Notes: generated by a model not told the origin, from the letters alone. Shown: positions 36,784-45,344, counted from the stretch's first letter. The stretch: DNA of 49,542 bases from an uncultured Lactobacillus sp. (GCA_947641735.1 CANRQR010000008.1:1-49542), one strand, 5' to 3'. Made by a program: numbers and translations.

Positions 36784-37683
36784 TTACCGATTAATTGAAC
36801 GTGCCATCCGGGAAATTGTATGATTCATCCCACGAATTGTCTTACTTAATTCGAAAATAGTATCCGTTGGTGGCACTACTCCCCAACCTGCATCTCCAAT
36901 ATGTTGGATATCAATACCGCAAATTTTATTTTGTAAGGCAATATCATGGACTGTTTGAGCTCCAGAACTTTCTTGACTAGTTCCAATCGTGCTCATTACT
37001 AGTCCACCATGTTTATGAACAATTTTTACTATATTAATTAATTCTTCACTAGTAAAACCTGGAACTGTTCCAACAGCAGGAACCAAAATAACGTCTGCAC
37101 CTGCATCCAAAAACTCTTTAACTGATTCTTCACTGGCTACTGGTTCATCCACGCCAGCTCCATGCATTTTTCCAGCAATAATTAAACCTGAAAAATTTTT
37201 CTTAGCTGTTTTTACAGCTTTAGCGATCATTCTATTAGTTACACCAGTCCCAGGATTTCCAGTAAAACAAACGAAATTGAATCCTAACTCTTCAGCTGCT
37301 CTCATTGATTCAACATTTGCAGTTCTACCAGAAGAAATCTGCAATTTAGTTGATTCCATCTCTGCTTTCTCATCAACTGGCTCCAAGTTTACTCCAATTG
37401 GGCGTCCAGTTAATTTTTGAAGTTTTTTAACCGTATTTTCTGGTTTATCCACTTCCAAGCCGCTTACTTTAGGATTTAAGGTATCAAATAGATTTAATAA
37501 AATTAAGTCTGCTCCAAAAGCGGCCGCAATTTCTGAAGTAGTTAGATTATCAATTGCTGGCTCAGTAACCACATTTTCACTTAAAACAGTTCGACCTTCA
37601 CTAGCCTTGATACTTTGTTTTAATTGAGTACCGTCCATTTTTAAAATTTCGCTAGTATTTGCACTAATTATTCTCGTAACCAT
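36784..37683 (-). CDS. TIM-barrel-like protein, PEP-mutase-like annotation (unknown function)
   Basis: A 299-residue soluble protein with a probable (beta/alpha)8 fold: LILLNLFDTL, IGVNLEP, FVCFTGNPGTGVTNRMI, LIIAGKMHGAG, VILVPAVGTVPGFT and GLVMSTIGTSQESSG sit at strand ends. Relatives are annotated PEP phosphonomutase-like or DUF7916, with no proven activity. The ATG at 37683 (after AAAGGG) is chosen; an earlier in-frame start at 37713 would overlap the PTS gene. It starts 4 bases after the PTS EIIC stop codon, so a sugar-phosphate or aldolase-like role is inferred. Confidence 0.75.
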   Translation of the reverse strand: MVTRIISANTSEILKMDGTQLKQSIKASEGRTVLSENVVTEPAIDNLTTSEIAAAFGADLILLNLFDTLNPKVSGLEVDKPENTVKKLQKLTGRPIGVNLEPVDEKAEMESTKLQISSGRTANVESMRAAEELGFNFVCFTGNPGTGVTNRMIAKAVKTAKKNFSGLIIAGKMHGAGVDEPVASEESVKEFLDAGADVILVPAVGTVPGFTSEELINIVKIVHKHGGLVMSTIGTSQESSGAQTVHDIALQNKICGIDIQHIGDAGWGVVPPTDTIFELSKTIRGMNHTISRMARSINR

Positions 37684-37687
37684 ATTT

Positions 37688-39019
37688 CTAACCCTTTCTA
37701 CTTTCTTCAACAATTTGCCGTTTATTTAGAGCACTCATAAATGGTAAGTAAATCAAAATATCAACAATGATATTAAACAGCTGCAAGATTGAGCCGGCAA
37801 TACTATTAGTTGCCAAAAATCCTGAAATAAGCGGCGGCATTGTCCATGGAATAACCGTTCCGTTACATAGTGGCACCCAGCCCAATTTCATTGCTGTATA
37901 AGTAGTAATAGCATTAAACATAGGTGCAATAATAAACGGAATAATTAAGCTTAGGTTCAAAACTACTGGCAAACCAAACATAGTAGGCTCATTAATATTA
38001 AAAATTCCTGGAACAATAGTTAATGGAGCCAAAATTTCATTTTGTTTACTTGCACGTTTTTTCCAAACTAAATAACCCACACATAAAACTAATCCTAAAG
38101 TAGCACCTGCTCCGCCCATATATACAAAATTATCGATAAATGGCTGAGTAATAATATTACCACCATGGGCTAAATCTAATTTCCCTGATTGATTCAGCAC
38201 TCTATTAGCATCGGTTTGCATTAACCAGATTGGAGACATAGCCGTATTGACTACGTTTCCTCCATGAATACCGACAAACCAGAATAAACTTACCAAAATA
38301 ATTGATGCTAAAGTTCCCAGTAAGGTATTACCTAATAATCCTAATGGCTTGGCTAGAATATTCATGATTACATCATGTAAGTTACCCCAGTGGGCCCATG
38401 AAAATAGCCAGTAGATACATCCTGCTAAAAAGATACAAACTGTACCTGGAATTAAGGCAGAGAAGCTCTTTGCGACTGCAGGTGGAACTGTATCAGGCAT
38501 TTTAATCTGAATATTATGATTAATAAACCATTGAAAAATCCAAGCGCTAAGTAAACCTAAAAAGATTGCTACAAACAATCCACGGCTTCCAAGATAAACA
38601 TATGGAAAGCCTTCAGCAGGAGTCTTTCCTCCACTCATAATACTTGGTGTCACAATAAAGAAAACTGACGCTGAGATAATCCCAGCAGAAACGCCATCCG
38701 TTTTATATTGATTAGCATAGCTCCATGCAATTCCAAAAGCTGCAATTAATCCCATAATTCCGAAAGATCCATTGCTTACTTTAACCAGAATCTGTGACAA
38801 ACTCACTCCATGAACAGCAGTTTTAGTTAAAAAGTTGGTCCATGCGGTGATTGGAAAACCATTAATAACCATAAATAATGAACCTACAATGATCAGTGGC
38901 ATAGCCATTGCAATTCCATCACGAATGGCAATCAATGGCTTAAAGGCACCAATTTTTGCTGCAATAGGCATTATATTTTTGTTTACCCATGCGTTGACTG
39001 CATTTGATCTATCACTCAT
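37688..39019 (-). CDS. celB: PTS sugar permease EIIC, cellobiose/lactose family
   Basis: A 443-residue EIIC with about ten membrane segments and the family segments GIAMAMPLIIVGSLF, WFVGIHGGNVV and NINEPTMFGLPVVLN. It is an orphan: no EIIA or EIIB gene lies next to it, so these must come from elsewhere on the chromosome. It is followed by a TIM-barrel-like protein gene, and a cre-like site lies upstream. Substrate: a beta-glucoside, chitobiose-like or related sugar; the exact one is unknown. Confidence 0.87.
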   Translation of the reverse strand: MSDRSNAVNAWVNKNIMPIAAKIGAFKPLIAIRDGIAMAMPLIIVGSLFMVINGFPITAWTNFLTKTAVHGVSLSQILVKVSNGSFGIMGLIAAFGIAWSYANQYKTDGVSAGIISASVFFIVTPSIMSGGKTPAEGFPYVYLGSRGLFVAIFLGLLSAWIFQWFINHNIQIKMPDTVPPAVAKSFSALIPGTVCIFLAGCIYWLFSWAHWGNLHDVIMNILAKPLGLLGNTLLGTLASIILVSLFWFVGIHGGNVVNTAMSPIWLMQTDANRVLNQSGKLDLAHGGNIITQPFIDNFVYMGGAGATLGLVLCVGYLVWKKRASKQNEILAPLTIVPGIFNINEPTMFGLPVVLNLSLIIPFIIAPMFNAITTYTAMKLGWVPLCNGTVIPWTMPPLISGFLATNSIAGSILQLFNIIVDILIYLPFMSALNKRQIVEESRKG

Positions 39020-39087
39020 CTTTATAATCCCCCTTTTATTAATAGTTTTTAACTATTCTTTAATAATTGGTATATACCTATTTTATC

Positions 39088-39101
39088 ATGAAGCGCTTTC
39101 T
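39088..39101 (-). promoter_or_regulatory. cre-like site upstream of the PTS EIIC gene
   Basis: The core AAGCGCTTTC (39091-39100) is the palindromic centre of a CcpA site; over the 14-base consensus it matches at about 10 to 12 positions depending on register. It lies about 70-80 bases upstream of the EIIC start, in the likely promoter region. Confidence 0.45.
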
Positions 39102-39135
39102 TTATCAAAATATAAGCATTTTCTTCTATGTAAAA

Positions 39136-39159
39136 AAGCATCCCAGTAAGGGATGCTTT
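39136..39159 (-). terminator. Terminator of the GDPD gene
   Basis: A perfect 10-bp stem (AAAGCATCCC with GGGATGCTTT), 4- to 5-base loop and T run on the minus strand, about 10 bases after the stop codon. Confidence 0.88.
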
Positions 39160-39167
39160 ACACTTAA

Positions 39168-40946
39168 TTATTTATTATCATCAGGCAATATTAAAATAAA
39201 GTTTAATAGCTTATTAGCGTAACTACGATTATCTTCAAAATCTTTAACTGTCTCATTTAATTCAGCTAGTCGATCGGTGATAATTCCATTGACATTGTCA
39301 TACATCATCTTCATCATCATTTGTGGACTATTAACTGTCCAAGCATACACCAGCTTATTCTGAAGTTGAGCCTGCCATATAAAATCATTGTTTAGAGTAG
39401 AATATTCCATTGAATACCCATCTGCAACACTTTGGGGATAAGTAAAATTATAGGGCTGGATATACAAGACAAATAGCTTAGGGTTAATTTGATGTAATCC
39501 TTCAATAACACGATAATCTAATGACTGAACTTGATATTTACGCTTAATAATTAGCTTGCCATATTTTTGATTAAAATTCTGGAGCATTTTTGGAGAATCA
39601 TTAGGCGTTGTCTTAACTTCGATTAATAATTTTTGATTTAATTTCTTAGCAGCTTTTAGGTATTGATCAAAACTGGCGATTTTAGCTTGGTGCCCATCTT
39701 CATGAAGCGTAATTCTGGTCAACTGCTTTAAAGTTAAATCTTTTGGAGTTTTATTAATACCAGCTAACTCTTTCAGATTTTCGTCATGCATAACTACAAA
39801 CTGATTATCTTTTGTTTCATGCAAGTCTATTTCCACATAATCTGGATGAAGTTTTGCTGTCTTTTCTAGAGCTGGGATAGTATTTTGAACTCCATTTTTA
39901 TCACTTACTCCTCTGTGTGAAATAGTGACTGGGCGCTGCATATCTGCTCCCTTTAAATACAAGGCACTATTGATTCCTGCAGCTAATACAAAAACGATTA
40001 TTAAGCAGGAATCTACTATTTTAATTGTCTTTTTACTTTTTACTTTTTTCTGATCTTCCCACTTAAAACTATTTAACGGTGTGACGACAATTAAAATAGA
40101 AATAACACTAATCCAAATCGCCATTAATTCACTAATTACTTGGACCAGTAACAGATTAAAGATAGCAAAACTAAAGCTAAGCTTTTCTGGCAAATGATCT
40201 AATCCCAATTGACAGAAATAAATTATTAAATTGCAGCTAACTAAAATTACGCTCACACAGATTCCTGCAACTAATAAGCTACTTAAGAGGGTCCACCAAT
40301 TTTTGTGGCTAGTTAACTTCCAGCTTTCTTTCATCGCAATCCATGTCTTTTTTTCTTGATAAATCATCAAGGGAAGCGTCAGAATCAATCTGATACCAAA
40401 AATAAAAGCTAGCAAATAAAAAATTATCAATCCACTAACCAGCCAAATATTTCTAGTCATAAAATCCAAAATAAATTCTGGAATTTGAACTTTGGCTAAT
40501 AACGGCGTTCGATAAACCATATCTGCAAAAGGTACAATTAATAAGAAATATAGGCCTAGTAATAAGATGGACCCTACTCGAACGGAACGATATGTCTGCC
40601 ATAATTCTTTAAATAGTAATTTAAGGGAAAATTGATTCTGAGAAATTTCTCTAATTCCCCATAATATTAAGGCAAATACACCATAAATTACTAAAAGCAG
40701 GATAACTAATTCCACGATTAGTAGGAGAGCAACTCCAGTATGCGTGGTAATAATGGTAACAATGTTTTGATATGAAACAAACGGAATTGCACTAGCTTTT
40801 AAAATTCCAGTTGTTACATACCTGAATAACGGAATGATTAGCATCTGCGTAAAAATATCTATTCCGATAAACAAAGCGACATACTCTAGCCAATGTATTC
40901 TAAAATTTTTAGAATACATATCTATTTTTCGAAAAATATTTTTCAA
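39168..40946 (-). CDS. Membrane-anchored glycerophosphodiester phosphodiesterase
   Basis: A 592-residue protein with an N-terminal membrane domain of about eight segments (20-335, GPDP_memb type) and a C-terminal GDPD domain (about 340-575). The GDPD motifs are clear: TISHRGVSDKNGVQNT, DYVEIDLHETKDNQFVVMHDENL and LLIEVKTTP, giving the metal-binding Glu/Asp and the catalytic histidines. The catalytic domain probably faces outside and may act on glycerophosphodiesters or lipoteichoic acid. It is monocistronic. Confidence 0.9.
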   Translation of the reverse strand: MKNIFRKIDMYSKNFRIHWLEYVALFIGIDIFTQMLIIPLFRYVTTGILKASAIPFVSYQNIVTIITTHTGVALLLIVELVILLLVIYGVFALILWGIREISQNQFSLKLLFKELWQTYRSVRVGSILLLGLYFLLIVPFADMVYRTPLLAKVQIPEFILDFMTRNIWLVSGLIIFYLLAFIFGIRLILTLPLMIYQEKKTWIAMKESWKLTSHKNWWTLLSSLLVAGICVSVILVSCNLIIYFCQLGLDHLPEKLSFSFAIFNLLLVQVISELMAIWISVISILIVVTPLNSFKWEDQKKVKSKKTIKIVDSCLIIVFVLAAGINSALYLKGADMQRPVTISHRGVSDKNGVQNTIPALEKTAKLHPDYVEIDLHETKDNQFVVMHDENLKELAGINKTPKDLTLKQLTRITLHEDGHQAKIASFDQYLKAAKKLNQKLLIEVKTTPNDSPKMLQNFNQKYGKLIIKRKYQVQSLDYRVIEGLHQINPKLFVLYIQPYNFTYPQSVADGYSMEYSTLNNDFIWQAQLQNKLVYAWTVNSPQMMMKMMYDNVNGIITDRLAELNETVKDFEDNRSYANKLLNFILILPDDNK

Positions 40947-40994
40947 AAATTGTTCCTTCGCTCACTATTTTCTACCCTTGCAATTTAGTTTATA

Positions 40995-41035
40995 AAAAAT
41001 AGGAATCCTTATCTATTCTTAGGATTCCTATTTTT
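40995..41035 (-). terminator. Terminator overlapping the end of the beta-lactamase-like gene
   Basis: A 15-bp stem (AAAAATAGGAATCCT with AGGATTCCTATTTTT) around an 11-base loop. Its minus-strand 5' arm contains the TAG stop codon of the gene it follows, so termination signal and coding end are fused. Confidence 0.88.
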
Positions 41036-41789
41036 CAAAGTCAGCACTTTTCACATGTGAAAAAATCAACTTACTTAATTCTTGGAAGAATAATCTATCC
41101 CCTATATTTCTTCCCTCATAACTGCTCAAAACCGTGCAAAATACTGGTGCTTTTTTTGTCATAAAAGCACAAACCTCATGGCATGCCTGACGATCTCGGC
41201 CCAATTTATTGTAGGTAAGAAGATTCTCCCCATAAAAAGTTAAATCTGTTGGAATAGTATGATTACTCAATCCTTTACGCACTAAAGCACAGAAGAGATT
41301 CTGAGTAGTCATTAAATGTGTAATCAACTTATCAACACTAGCAGCTGTACATTCGTTATCTTGATCGTTAGCCGAATAGCGCATTAACTCTCTTCCCAAT
41401 CGGATGCCGGGATAATTCTGTTTTAACCACTCATCAATTTCATAAATATCAAATTTCTCAATTAATAGATTAGTAGCTACATTATCTGATAGTGCACTAG
41501 TTAAATAAACTAGGTCTCGAACGCTCCAATTAGTACGACGTAAATCACCAATAATACCAGCGCCACGCACACGAGAAAGATCAGTAACTTCCATTTTTTC
41601 ATCCACAACTTCAGGGGTCTTTTTCCACTGATCTTCAATATATGCAGCAATAGCTAAGTCAATCAAACTTCCTGCTGGAAAAATTTTCTCAGCTTGATGT
41701 TGATACATAATTTGATCGCCATACTTAACAATTACACCTGCATCAATATCATACTTTTGGATAATGTCAGTAATTCTACCCTTTAACAT
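41028..41789 (-). CDS. Class A beta-lactamase-fold protein with altered catalytic motifs
   Basis: A 253-residue serine beta-lactamase-like protein with no signal peptide. The class A layout is recognisable: FPAGSLIDLA at the SxxK position (Ser41, but Asp44 in place of Lys), SDN at 101-103, and NKLG (195-197 KLG) where KTG is expected. Two of three catalytic motifs are therefore changed, so hydrolysis of beta-lactams is unlikely. ATG 41789 is preferred over an upstream in-frame start at 41822 because AAAGGCG lies 8 bases before it. The function is unknown. Confidence 0.8.
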   Translation of the reverse strand: MLKGRITDIIQKYDIDAGVIVKYGDQIMYQHQAEKIFPAGSLIDLAIAAYIEDQWKKTPEVVDEKMEVTDLSRVRGAGIIGDLRRTNWSVRDLVYLTSALSDNVATNLLIEKFDIYEIDEWLKQNYPGIRLGRELMRYSANDQDNECTAASVDKLITHLMTTQNLFCALVRKGLSNHTIPTDLTFYGENLLTYNKLGRDRQACHEVCAFMTKKAPVFCTVLSSYEGRNIGDRLFFQELSKLIFSHVKSADFEK

Positions 41790-41927
41790 AAAGCAATCGC
41801 CTTTCTTATTAGAATTAGACAAAACTTAACTTACGTTATCTTATATATTATATCAGTATCTTTTATTATAAAGTTATTTTAAAACTTTTTATTATCCTAT
41901 ATCAAGATAGCTTTTAATTTCAAAAGA

Positions 41928-41951
41928 AAAAGATGCTTAAGTGCATCTTTT
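41928..41951 (-). terminator. Terminator of the RpiR regulator gene
   Basis: A 9-bp stem (AAAAGATGC with GCATCTTTT) and 6-base loop, followed on the minus strand by a T-rich stretch, about 40 bases after the stop codon. Confidence 0.75.
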
Positions 41952-41991
41952 CTAGTAGGTTACGTTCTTTATTTAATTCATTATTAGAATA

Positions 41992-42843
41992 CTACTCATC
42001 TAATTTCTTTAATTGATTAGTTACTAGTTCTGTTTCTTTAAACTTTTCTTCTAATCTAGGTAAATCTTGATTAATCGTTGCTAAAAATAAGACACTTGAG
42101 ACAAATACTTCAGAAAAAAGTGAATTTATCGCACCTACTCTAAGCAGCTTTTCATCTGTTGATACACCTAAAACTACATCACTGACTTCAACCAAGGGAG
42201 ACTGATGAGAACGAGTCACCGCAATAATCGGAGTATGATTCTTACGTGCTTGTTCAGCAAGTAATAATATTTCTTGAGTCAGGCCACTATAAGAGAAAAT
42301 AACCAAAACATCTGTCGAATGGGAATAACAAATTCTCTCTAAGGCAATATGAATATCTTGATTAAAAATGACATTTTTACCACTACGAATAAATTTATAG
42401 TAAAGATCTTGAGCAGGTAAGCTGGAGGCACCAACACCGGCTAAATAGATTCGATCAGCATTTTTCAAAAAATTGATCGCTTGATTTAAGGCCATTCCAT
42501 CAATCAAATGAGCTGTTTTTTCAGTATTATGTTCAATACTTGACAGAAGTTTTTGTAAAACGATATGTGGATTATCATGATTATCCACAATCGGTTCAAT
42601 TGTATTTTCACTTTCTTGTGGTGTATCTTGAGCAAGTTGAATTTGAAAATCCTTTAAGCCCTTAAACCCCAATTGTTGACAAAAACGAATCATCGAAGCA
42701 GCACTAGTTTTAGTAATTTTTCCCAAGCCTTGTGCATCTTCTTGTAAAAAAGTCTTTGGATGAGCCAATAAATAATCGGCAATCTTTTTAGATGCTCCCT
42801 TAAAATTAGGATAATTGTTTAAAACTTTAGTAGATAAATCCAT
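41992..42843 (-). CDS. MurR/RpiR family transcriptional regulator
   Basis: A 283-residue regulator with an N-terminal helix-turn-helix (LGKITKTSAASMIRFCQQLGFKGLKDFQIQL, about 41-71) and a C-terminal SIS sugar-phosphate-binding domain (ADRIYLAGVGASSLPAQDLYYKFI and DVLVIFSYSGLTQE). RpiR proteins sense sugar phosphates and control nearby sugar genes; it may regulate the adjacent DUF4931 gene or the PTS and MupG genes elsewhere in this window, but no operator was identified. Confidence 0.88.
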   Translation of the reverse strand: MDLSTKVLNNYPNFKGASKKIADYLLAHPKTFLQEDAQGLGKITKTSAASMIRFCQQLGFKGLKDFQIQLAQDTPQESENTIEPIVDNHDNPHIVLQKLLSSIEHNTEKTAHLIDGMALNQAINFLKNADRIYLAGVGASSLPAQDLYYKFIRSGKNVIFNQDIHIALERICYSHSTDVLVIFSYSGLTQEILLLAEQARKNHTPIIAVTRSHQSPLVEVSDVVLGVSTDEKLLRVGAINSLFSEVFVSSVLFLATINQDLPRLEEKFKETELVTNQLKKLDE

Positions 42844-42891
42844 AACGTACCTCTATTTCTATTCAACATTCTAAGGTACTGAAATATTATT

Positions 42892-43668
42892 TCAAGATTT
42901 TTGTACAAAATTTAATAATCTCTTCGCTTCTTTTCTCAAGGTGTTATTATCATTACACTCAGATAATTTATATCCTACAAAATAAGGCGGCGCATAAAAA
43001 CGTGGGATAATTTTACAACAGATTCCGTCTTTATTGGGATAGAAAAATAGGTTATATGAATCACATTTTCCCCCATACATCTCTTCTAAAGTATAACGGA
43101 TAGCGTATTGAATCCAATCCGCCCAAAGATTTAAGCCGTTTTTATCTATTAAATTAACATTTAATTCTTGAAAGCCTTGAACTGGATGTGTCGCGAAATT
43201 AACTTCCATATTATTTGTCTTAAAAACAGTAATTCCAGTAAAATTATTTTCATGAATATATTTATAGCCATCTTCTTTATACAAACCAACAATTTGCATA
43301 TGTGGATGAGACAGTGATCCATTAGACTTAGGTCCAAAATTTTTATACCAAAGAACTGATCTGAATTCTCTGTTTTTCCTCATCTTGTCGAAACATTCAA
43401 GAGCAAACTTCATTAAGCGGCGATTATATTCTTGTGAATATGTAGCAACATCCCCATGATGTTCATCTGATTCAATTAATACTGTTTGTTTTGTATCTTT
43501 TAAAGTTGGAAAACGATTAGCCAGCCAGATCATTGGACCATTGGTTTGATAAATATCCCTTAAATTTTCCACATCACAAAAAGGACAGGTAGTATCCTTA
43601 CTACCATTAAAACTGGATGGTTTATCTTTAGCTATCGCAAATTCAAATATAAGTGGATCGTTATTCAA
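42892..43668 (-). CDS. DUF4931 protein, GalT/HIT-superfamily
   Basis: A 258-residue protein that resembles galactose-1-phosphate uridylyltransferase and HIT proteins. CPFCDVENL near residue 28 is a probable zinc motif, and SLSHPHMQIVG near residue 140 is the histidine triad-like active site (HPHxQ), with HPVQGFQELNV further on. The length is about three quarters of GalT. It sits next to an RpiR regulator and has a cre site in its upstream region, so a role in sugar-nucleotide metabolism is reasonable but unproven. Confidence 0.75.
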   Translation of the reverse strand: MNNDPLIFEFAIAKDKPSSFNGSKDTTCPFCDVENLRDIYQTNGPMIWLANRFPTLKDTKQTVLIESDEHHGDVATYSQEYNRRLMKFALECFDKMRKNREFRSVLWYKNFGPKSNGSLSHPHMQIVGLYKEDGYKYIHENNFTGITVFKTNNMEVNFATHPVQGFQELNVNLIDKNGLNLWADWIQYAIRYTLEEMYGGKCDSYNLFFYPNKDGICCKIIPRFYAPPYFVGYKLSECNDNNTLRKEAKRLLNFVQKS

Positions 43669-43696
43669 ATTTATTCCTCATCTCTGAAAAAAACAT

Positions 43697-43725
43697 TTGC
43701 ACTTCAGCTCACACTCTACTATAAT
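43697..43725 (+). promoter_or_regulatory. Plus-strand promoter without a following gene
   Basis: TTGCAC (43697-43702), a 17-base spacer and a perfect -10 TATAAT (43720-43725). The -35 is weak (3 of 6) but the -10 and spacing are ideal. Downstream come a cre site and a terminator but no gene. Confidence 0.55.
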
Positions 43726-43740
43726 AATCTATGAAGGCGG

Positions 43741-43754
43741 TTAAAGCGCTTTCA
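43741..43754. promoter_or_regulatory. cre site between the DUF4931 gene and the truncated aroD
   Basis: TTAAAGCGCTTTCA matches TGWAANCGNTNWCA at 13 of 14 positions read on the plus strand, and equally well (TGAAAGCGCTTTAA) on the minus strand. It could control the minus-strand DUF4931 gene, the plus-strand promoter just before it, or both. Confidence 0.75.
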
Positions 43755-43783
43755 TATAACATTTTGTAGCTTTCCTTAACTTT

Positions 43784-43817
43784 ACTCTTTCGGTCACTTT
43801 TCCGAAAGAGTTTTTTT
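43784..43817 (+). terminator. Plus-strand terminator with no upstream gene
   Basis: A 10-bp stem (ACTCTTTCGG with CCGAAAGAGT) and 8-base loop, followed on the plus strand by TTTTTTT. On the minus strand there is no T run after the stem, so it works mainly in the plus direction, where no gene precedes it. Confidence 0.8.
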
Positions 43818-43819
43818 AT

Positions 43820-44242
43820 CTAAAAAAGTACCACTTGGACTTCCTTAGATTTTGCATCTTCAATTAAACCTTTTACTCTATCAGAAACGTGCCCTTGCTC
43901 GATATCAACAGCATATCCTAATTTAAAATCAATTACGATTTTTACTAAGTTTAAATATGCATCTTCACTATCTAATTCAGTTTTGCCGCCGAATTTTTGG
44001 CTACGAAATGTAATTAAAATAGGAATAGTCCCCATCACATTTTTCACTTTTCCTGCCACTTCAAGTAACCTGTTCATTAAAACTACGTCTTTAAAATAAT
44101 CAATTCTCCACTCCATCATCTCAGGTTGGAGTTTTTTTATTTCCTCTGCTTGCTTTAAAATATCTTTTTCACTTACACCAGTATTAATGGGCATTAAAAT
44201 CATTTGCTTGTTAATTTCTACTTTTCTTTGATCAAAACTCAT
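43820..44242 (-). pseudogene. aroD: Truncated type I 3-dehydroquinate dehydratase
   Basis: A 140-residue protein against the usual 250 or so. The N-terminal half matches AroD: LMPINTGVSEKDILKQ, EWRIDYF, IPILITFRSQKFGG and YAVDIEQ. It stops at VQVVLF, where the family continues VVLSYHDF, so the catalytic His and the Schiff-base Lys of the second half are absent. It therefore cannot dehydrate 3-dehydroquinate in the shikimate pathway. Ribosome binding site GGAG and start are normal. The break lies beside an orphan promoter-cre-terminator unit, suggesting a deletion. It is classed as a remnant. Confidence 0.82.
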
Positions 44243-44258
44243 CTTTTTTCTCCAAATA

Positions 44259-44291
44259 AAAAATTGCTACCTAAATTATAGTAGCAATTTT
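44259..44291 (-). terminator. Terminator after the 44303-45169 gene
   Basis: An 11-bp stem (AAAATTGCTAC with GTAGCAATTTT) and 11-base loop, followed by T residues on the minus strand. Confidence 0.85.
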
Positions 44292-44302
44292 ATCTTCATT
44301 CA

Positions 44303-45169
44303 TTAAAATTTATCTCGTTTAATGCTGCGAATAATAGCAATTACAAATACTAGAATACTACATCCCATGCCAAAATAGGCCATATAGCCAACACTAAACA
44401 TTTGACCAATCTGTGCTGGATTAATTTGGTGATTAATGGCAAATTGATATGCCCATCGATTAATCATAGTTGGCGTCAAAACAAATAAAACTGTTGAAAT
44501 ACCTGACCCCACTAGCATAGCTCGACGTGAATACGGTTCTCTAAAGAATTGTGCCAAAACACAAATAGCAGGGGCTACCATTAAAAGGAAGGTCCAAATC
44601 ATAATCCATCTACCTGCCGGATCATTCATAAATTGACCACTATTTGTCGCATAGCGGTAGGTCCCCCACAAACTACCGCCTAATAAGCTATCCAGTAATC
44701 CAACTACATTTGCTCCTTGAGCCGCATAAACATTATTGGTGCTAGCAGCCGCACCTTGGAGCATTTTTAACATATCTTGTGAGCCAGTAGTTTGAAAATT
44801 AATAGTAACAACTTGTCGCATATAAGTGGACAAAAACATGATCATTGAAGCTCCTAACTGCAATGCTTTAAGTAAATGAAGTGTCTTATTCCCACCTAAT
44901 TTAAATTCCAAACTAAGAGTTCTGTCAGGATTTTTACTTTTTACAATGATAAATGCTCCAGCAATTGCAGCAATTATTAAAATTACTAGACCAAGCCACC
45001 ACTTGGTCATAATAAATAGAATTGCTAGCACAATTAAAGCTACTGAAATGTATGGCCGATTTAAGAATAAGTCCCAAACGTTTACTTTACCATGGCTTGC
45101 TAGTCGCTTTCGATACTCTTCTCTAGTTAAAACTTTTTTCTTATCTTTAGAATCTTCCATCTTATTCAC
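44303..45169 (-). CDS. Multi-pass membrane protein of unknown function
   Basis: A 288-residue protein. A charged N-terminus (KDKKKVLTREEYRKRL) is followed by about six membrane segments: two at 41-80, then about 103-122, 187-208, 215-235 and 257-280. A hydrophilic, Gly/Asn-rich stretch (about 125-185) may lie outside. No family is recognised. It is monocistronic, with a short inverted repeat 23-41 bases upstream of the start. Confidence 0.7.
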   Translation of the reverse strand: MNKMEDSKDKKKVLTREEYRKRLASHGKVNVWDLFLNRPYISVALIVLAILFIMTKWWLGLVILIIAAIAGAFIIVKSKNPDRTLSLEFKLGGNKTLHLLKALQLGASMIMFLSTYMRQVVTINFQTTGSQDMLKMLQGAAASTNNVYAAQGANVVGLLDSLLGGSLWGTYRYATNSGQFMNDPAGRWIMIWTFLLMVAPAICVLAQFFREPYSRRAMLVGSGISTVLFVLTPTMINRWAYQFAINHQINPAQIGQMFSVGYMAYFGMGCSILVFVIAIIRSIKRDKF

Positions 45170-45192
45170 TATTCTCTACCTTTACCTTATTG

Positions 45193-45210
45193 TGCTAATC
45201 AATATTAGCA
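45193..45210. repeat. Inverted repeat upstream of the 44303-45169 gene
   Basis: TGCTAAT and ATTAGCA are separated by CAAT in the region between two divergent genes. It could be an operator or a minor hairpin; nothing else is known. Confidence 0.45.
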
Positions 45211-45344
45211 TGTTAGAAGACTATCCGCATTACTTTTTTAAGAAAATTAAACAAGTTAATAAGATGAAAATAATTACTTTTAAAACACTGTGCTAAAATA
45301 ATCCTATTATAAATTAAAAAGTAATTTAGAATTGAGATGACTAG

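Noticed and set aside
43731-43769. 12-codon reading frame (MKAVKALSYNIL) in the orphan transcript
   Set aside because: It would start at about the transcription start with no ribosome binding site, and its codons are mostly the cre site.
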